DNA from: Algoriphagus aquimarinus
GTDB lineage: Bacteria > Bacteroidota > Bacteroidia > Cytophagales > Cyclobacteriaceae
Assembly (NCBI RefSeq): GCF_007997215.1
Contig: NZ_VORW01000002.1
Location: 558,001-622,000 of the forward strand
Direction: 5' to 3'
DNA length: 64,000 bases
Below the pieces are notes generated by a model. It searched no databases. It worked only from the letters and a program-made list of their open reading frames with translations, and was not told the origin of the DNA. Positions 61,880-64,000 of the stretch are shown in pieces; position 1 is the first letter of the stretch; the number at the start of each line of letters is the position of its first letter. The translations under genes and the position numbers were made by a program.

Positions 61880-64000
61880 CCCCAAACTTCTTCAATTTTT
61901 TAATTGAAATATCAACTATTTCCAACCGTTTTAAATCAATATTTTCCTCTCTCTTAATTTTCTGGAAAACTGTTTTTATTACACTTAATTCATTAAATCC
62001 TAAAGTTTGAGTTTGCTCTCCCAGATCAATAATTCTTTTCCAGTCATCATTACTCAATCTTTTTAGTCTATTGTATAATGCAACAGGGTCTATAATTTCT
62101 TTGTCATTTAGTTTACTAAGAGCTATAACTTTTTCAAAATCTATTTTTTTCATTGTCAAAAAGTCTACTATATCAGATCCCTTTTTTATAAGTTGATCAG
62201 TCATAGTACCTGATTCTCTTAATATCTTTTTTATCATCGAAACATTACTGTGCTGATAATTTGACAAGACATCAGTATTTAAATTATATAAGGATAAACC
62301 ATCCCAAAACCGAATCCCGAGTGAAGTAATCTTCTGCAGTTTATTGTACTTTTCAGCTTCTTCTATGTCCGAATGATCTGATTCATACCGGATTTTAAAT
62401 GCGCTATCACTTATTAAGTATTTATTATTTCCATGTTCATAGGATAAACCTTCTTTTCAGTTAAGCTCATCCAGGTTTTTTCAGATTTTGCTGCTTCACT
62501 TATCAAGGCAACATTTAGACTATTTAAAAAGTCATACACATACTTCATCCCTTTTTTTAGTTCTAATTGGAGCTCATCAGGTATTGTCTGTGTTTCCCAT
62601 ATTTTTTCAAGATTTAGAAGATTGCCTGTTAGGAAATGTAAATAAGATAAAGAATAGGCTACAGTCTGAGATTTAATGTTAGTATCCCCAATTGGATTTT
62701 GATTTTTCCTACCAAATAATTTATCCGTGACTTGAAATAGAATAGCATTTGCTACAATATCCTGCCAGTAAACACGACCTGGTTTTTTCTTTTTGTGTTT
62801 TTTTTCAATCTCTTTGAGAAACTGATTGTAATTTTTCTGAGCACCTTTAGCGACATGGAAAGGTTGTAGCCCATAGATATTCAAGTATTTAGCAATCTCT
62901 GATTTTACGATTACTTGATTACGAGGATATTTGAGTTTAAATGCATCCTGTTTTCCTTTTGTAGGTTCCTTATTCAGTGCTTCTCTATATTGCCCCTTAA
63001 CACGTTCAAGAAACCAAATAGTCTGTTTATTACTATCATCGGGATCAATGGCGAATGTGGTTCTAGATAACTCTTCAAGTCTCTGAAGAAATGGGTTGTT
63101 GGAGGTTAGGTCGAGCTCGGAAACAGGGTTCTGAGAATTTGCATACCGGGAAATGAAAGGTACGGTTTCGTTCTTTTTATCTTCATCCTTAATTACCGTT
63201 AACTTCATCTGAACAAAGACCTGTGATAAGTCAGATTTGTATTTTTTTTCCGTATGAAATAGAGAAGCTGTTGTCTGACCTCCATTCACAATCTGAAAAT
63301 CTTTTACTCCGGTAATTACGAACTGGCCATCTTCTTGTATTTCGGTCTTTACTTCTTGGGCTGTAGTTGCTATCCCGTTATTATAAGGCAAAAACATATA
63401 GGGTTCCTGCCTGATTGTTTCTCTAATCCCTTTATTGATTTTACCGTTTTGTTGAAGAAATGCTCTCACATTGCTTTCCAATAGCCTCGTGCCGTAATTT
63501 TTGTAGAGAGTAGAAAGTACTGTGCCTGGCATGATTGCGAGATAGCATTCATATAAGCTATTTTCAGAAGGCATTGCCAAGCAAGGAATGGAAATACCTA
63601 ATGTTTTTCTGAAATCAATTTCTATTGGTTCGCGATTGTATTTAGACTGGGATAGTCTGTGAAGCCTCTCTGCATCCCAAACATGAAAGTTAAAGGTTAA
63701 ATCTTCAAGGCCTTTTACACTAAAATTAGTGGGAGGATCATGCGGGATATTTCCATTTGAAAGAATAAAAACATTAACACGAATAATTTCTTTATGGTTA
63801 TCTCTGATGAGCGAAGCAAGGCCATATGCCTCAGTTGAAGGTTCAATATCCTGTAGATGGCCTTTAAATGCGGCATTAAGGAATCCAACTGGCCACTTGA
63901 TCAGTTTGTCAAATTCTGGTTTACCTAATCTATATAGTTGGTTAGTATCTAAATTGTGTGTAATAAATATGTCCAATGTTTCAAACCCTTCCTCAATTGC
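61869..64000 (-). pseudogene. AIPR-family (abortive infection phage resistance) gene, frameshifted, 5' end outside window
   Basis: The upstream part (to 62414) reads through the window edge and has the AIPR core: MFLPYNNGIATTAQEV, then ITGVKDFQIVNGGQTTASLF and YANSQNPVSELDLTSNNPFL. It stops soon after KTWMSLTEKK. In the next frame the sequence continues KEGLSYEHGNNKYLISDSAF, SLGIRFWDGLSLYNLNTDVL, SNYQHSNVSMIKKILRESGT and on to 61869. This looks like the C-terminal domain of the same protein. Adding one A to the AAAA tract near 62452 (CTGAAAAGAAGG) restores a single frame. AIPR proteins accompany restriction-type and abortive infection systems, often with methyltransferase and Vsr genes. A sequencing error cannot be excluded. 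Confidence 0.75.

Noticed and set aside
61869-62267. A separate 132-codon gene between Vsr and AIPR
   Set aside because: It has no normal start and the open frame extends upstream to the AIPR stop. Its sequence reads as the C-terminal continuation of AIPR, so I treated it as the frameshifted end of that gene.
1-64000. CRISPR array or tRNA/rRNA genes
   Set aside because: I looked for regularly spaced short repeats and for cloverleaf-like strings. The repeats found are dispersed or simple pairs without spacer regularity, and no RNA gene was recognised.

Overview
The window looks like a chromosomal segment of a Bacteroidota bacterium, probably a Cytophagales relative of Algoriphagus/Cyclobacterium. 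The DNA is AT-rich. A secreted protein at 58768 ends in a type IX secretion sorting domain, start codons mostly lack clear Shine-Dalgarno sequences, and many Bacteroidota-type hairpin repeats lie between genes. An ice-binding (DUF3494) lipoprotein at 49528-50382 suggests a cold or sea-ice habitat. The taxonomic placement is inferred; there is no rRNA or other marker gene here.

Layout. 1-9.6 kb: the end of a P-type ATPase, then a giant cyclic beta-1,2-glucan synthase (NdvB type, GT84 + GH94). 9.6-14.6 kb: topoisomerase III bracketed by two near-identical repeats, a truncated metal-binding (HMA) fragment, an LEA-2 protein, a dead IS200/IS605 copy and an ArdC-like remnant. 14.8-31.5 kb: membrane transport genes (PiT-like, MFS hexuronate type, CNNM/CorC, TerC, DedA, DAACS symporter, KtrB/KtrA potassium uptake), a Tat-exported 5'-nucleotidase-like enzyme, and two more ArdC remnants, one fused to a broken sodium:solute symporter.

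29.9-45.4 kb is a stress island, almost entirely on the minus strand. A six-gene operon (33882 down to 29938) encodes two methionine-rich lipoproteins, two tiny membrane proteins, an SDR epimerase and a VKOR-SPW membrane protein. It is followed by a semialdehyde dehydrogenase, an APC permease, an HtrA protease, KatG, ferritin, an HPF-like hibernation factor and a baeRF-like protein. A 654/655-bp direct repeat (35508-36161 and 45414-46068) brackets the last 9.9 kb. It places the dehydrogenase's promoter region and first 13 codons upstream of the baeRF-HPF pair.

46-64 kb is accessory and defence-rich: RhuM-like and HsdM fragments, REP-like repeats, a 276-bp duplication, an Mrr-type nuclease, unknown genes, a DUF488 fusion with a partner gene, a pair of unknown genes divergent from a controller-like HTH regulator with a 16-bp palindromic operator, two Vsr endonuclease genes (one broken) and an AIPR-family gene carrying a one-base frameshift. 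Much of this looks like a decayed restriction-modification/defence island. The best candidates for undescribed biology are the methionine-rich operon, the DUF488 two-gene unit, and a structured dispersed repeat whose hairpin shows compensatory base changes between copies.
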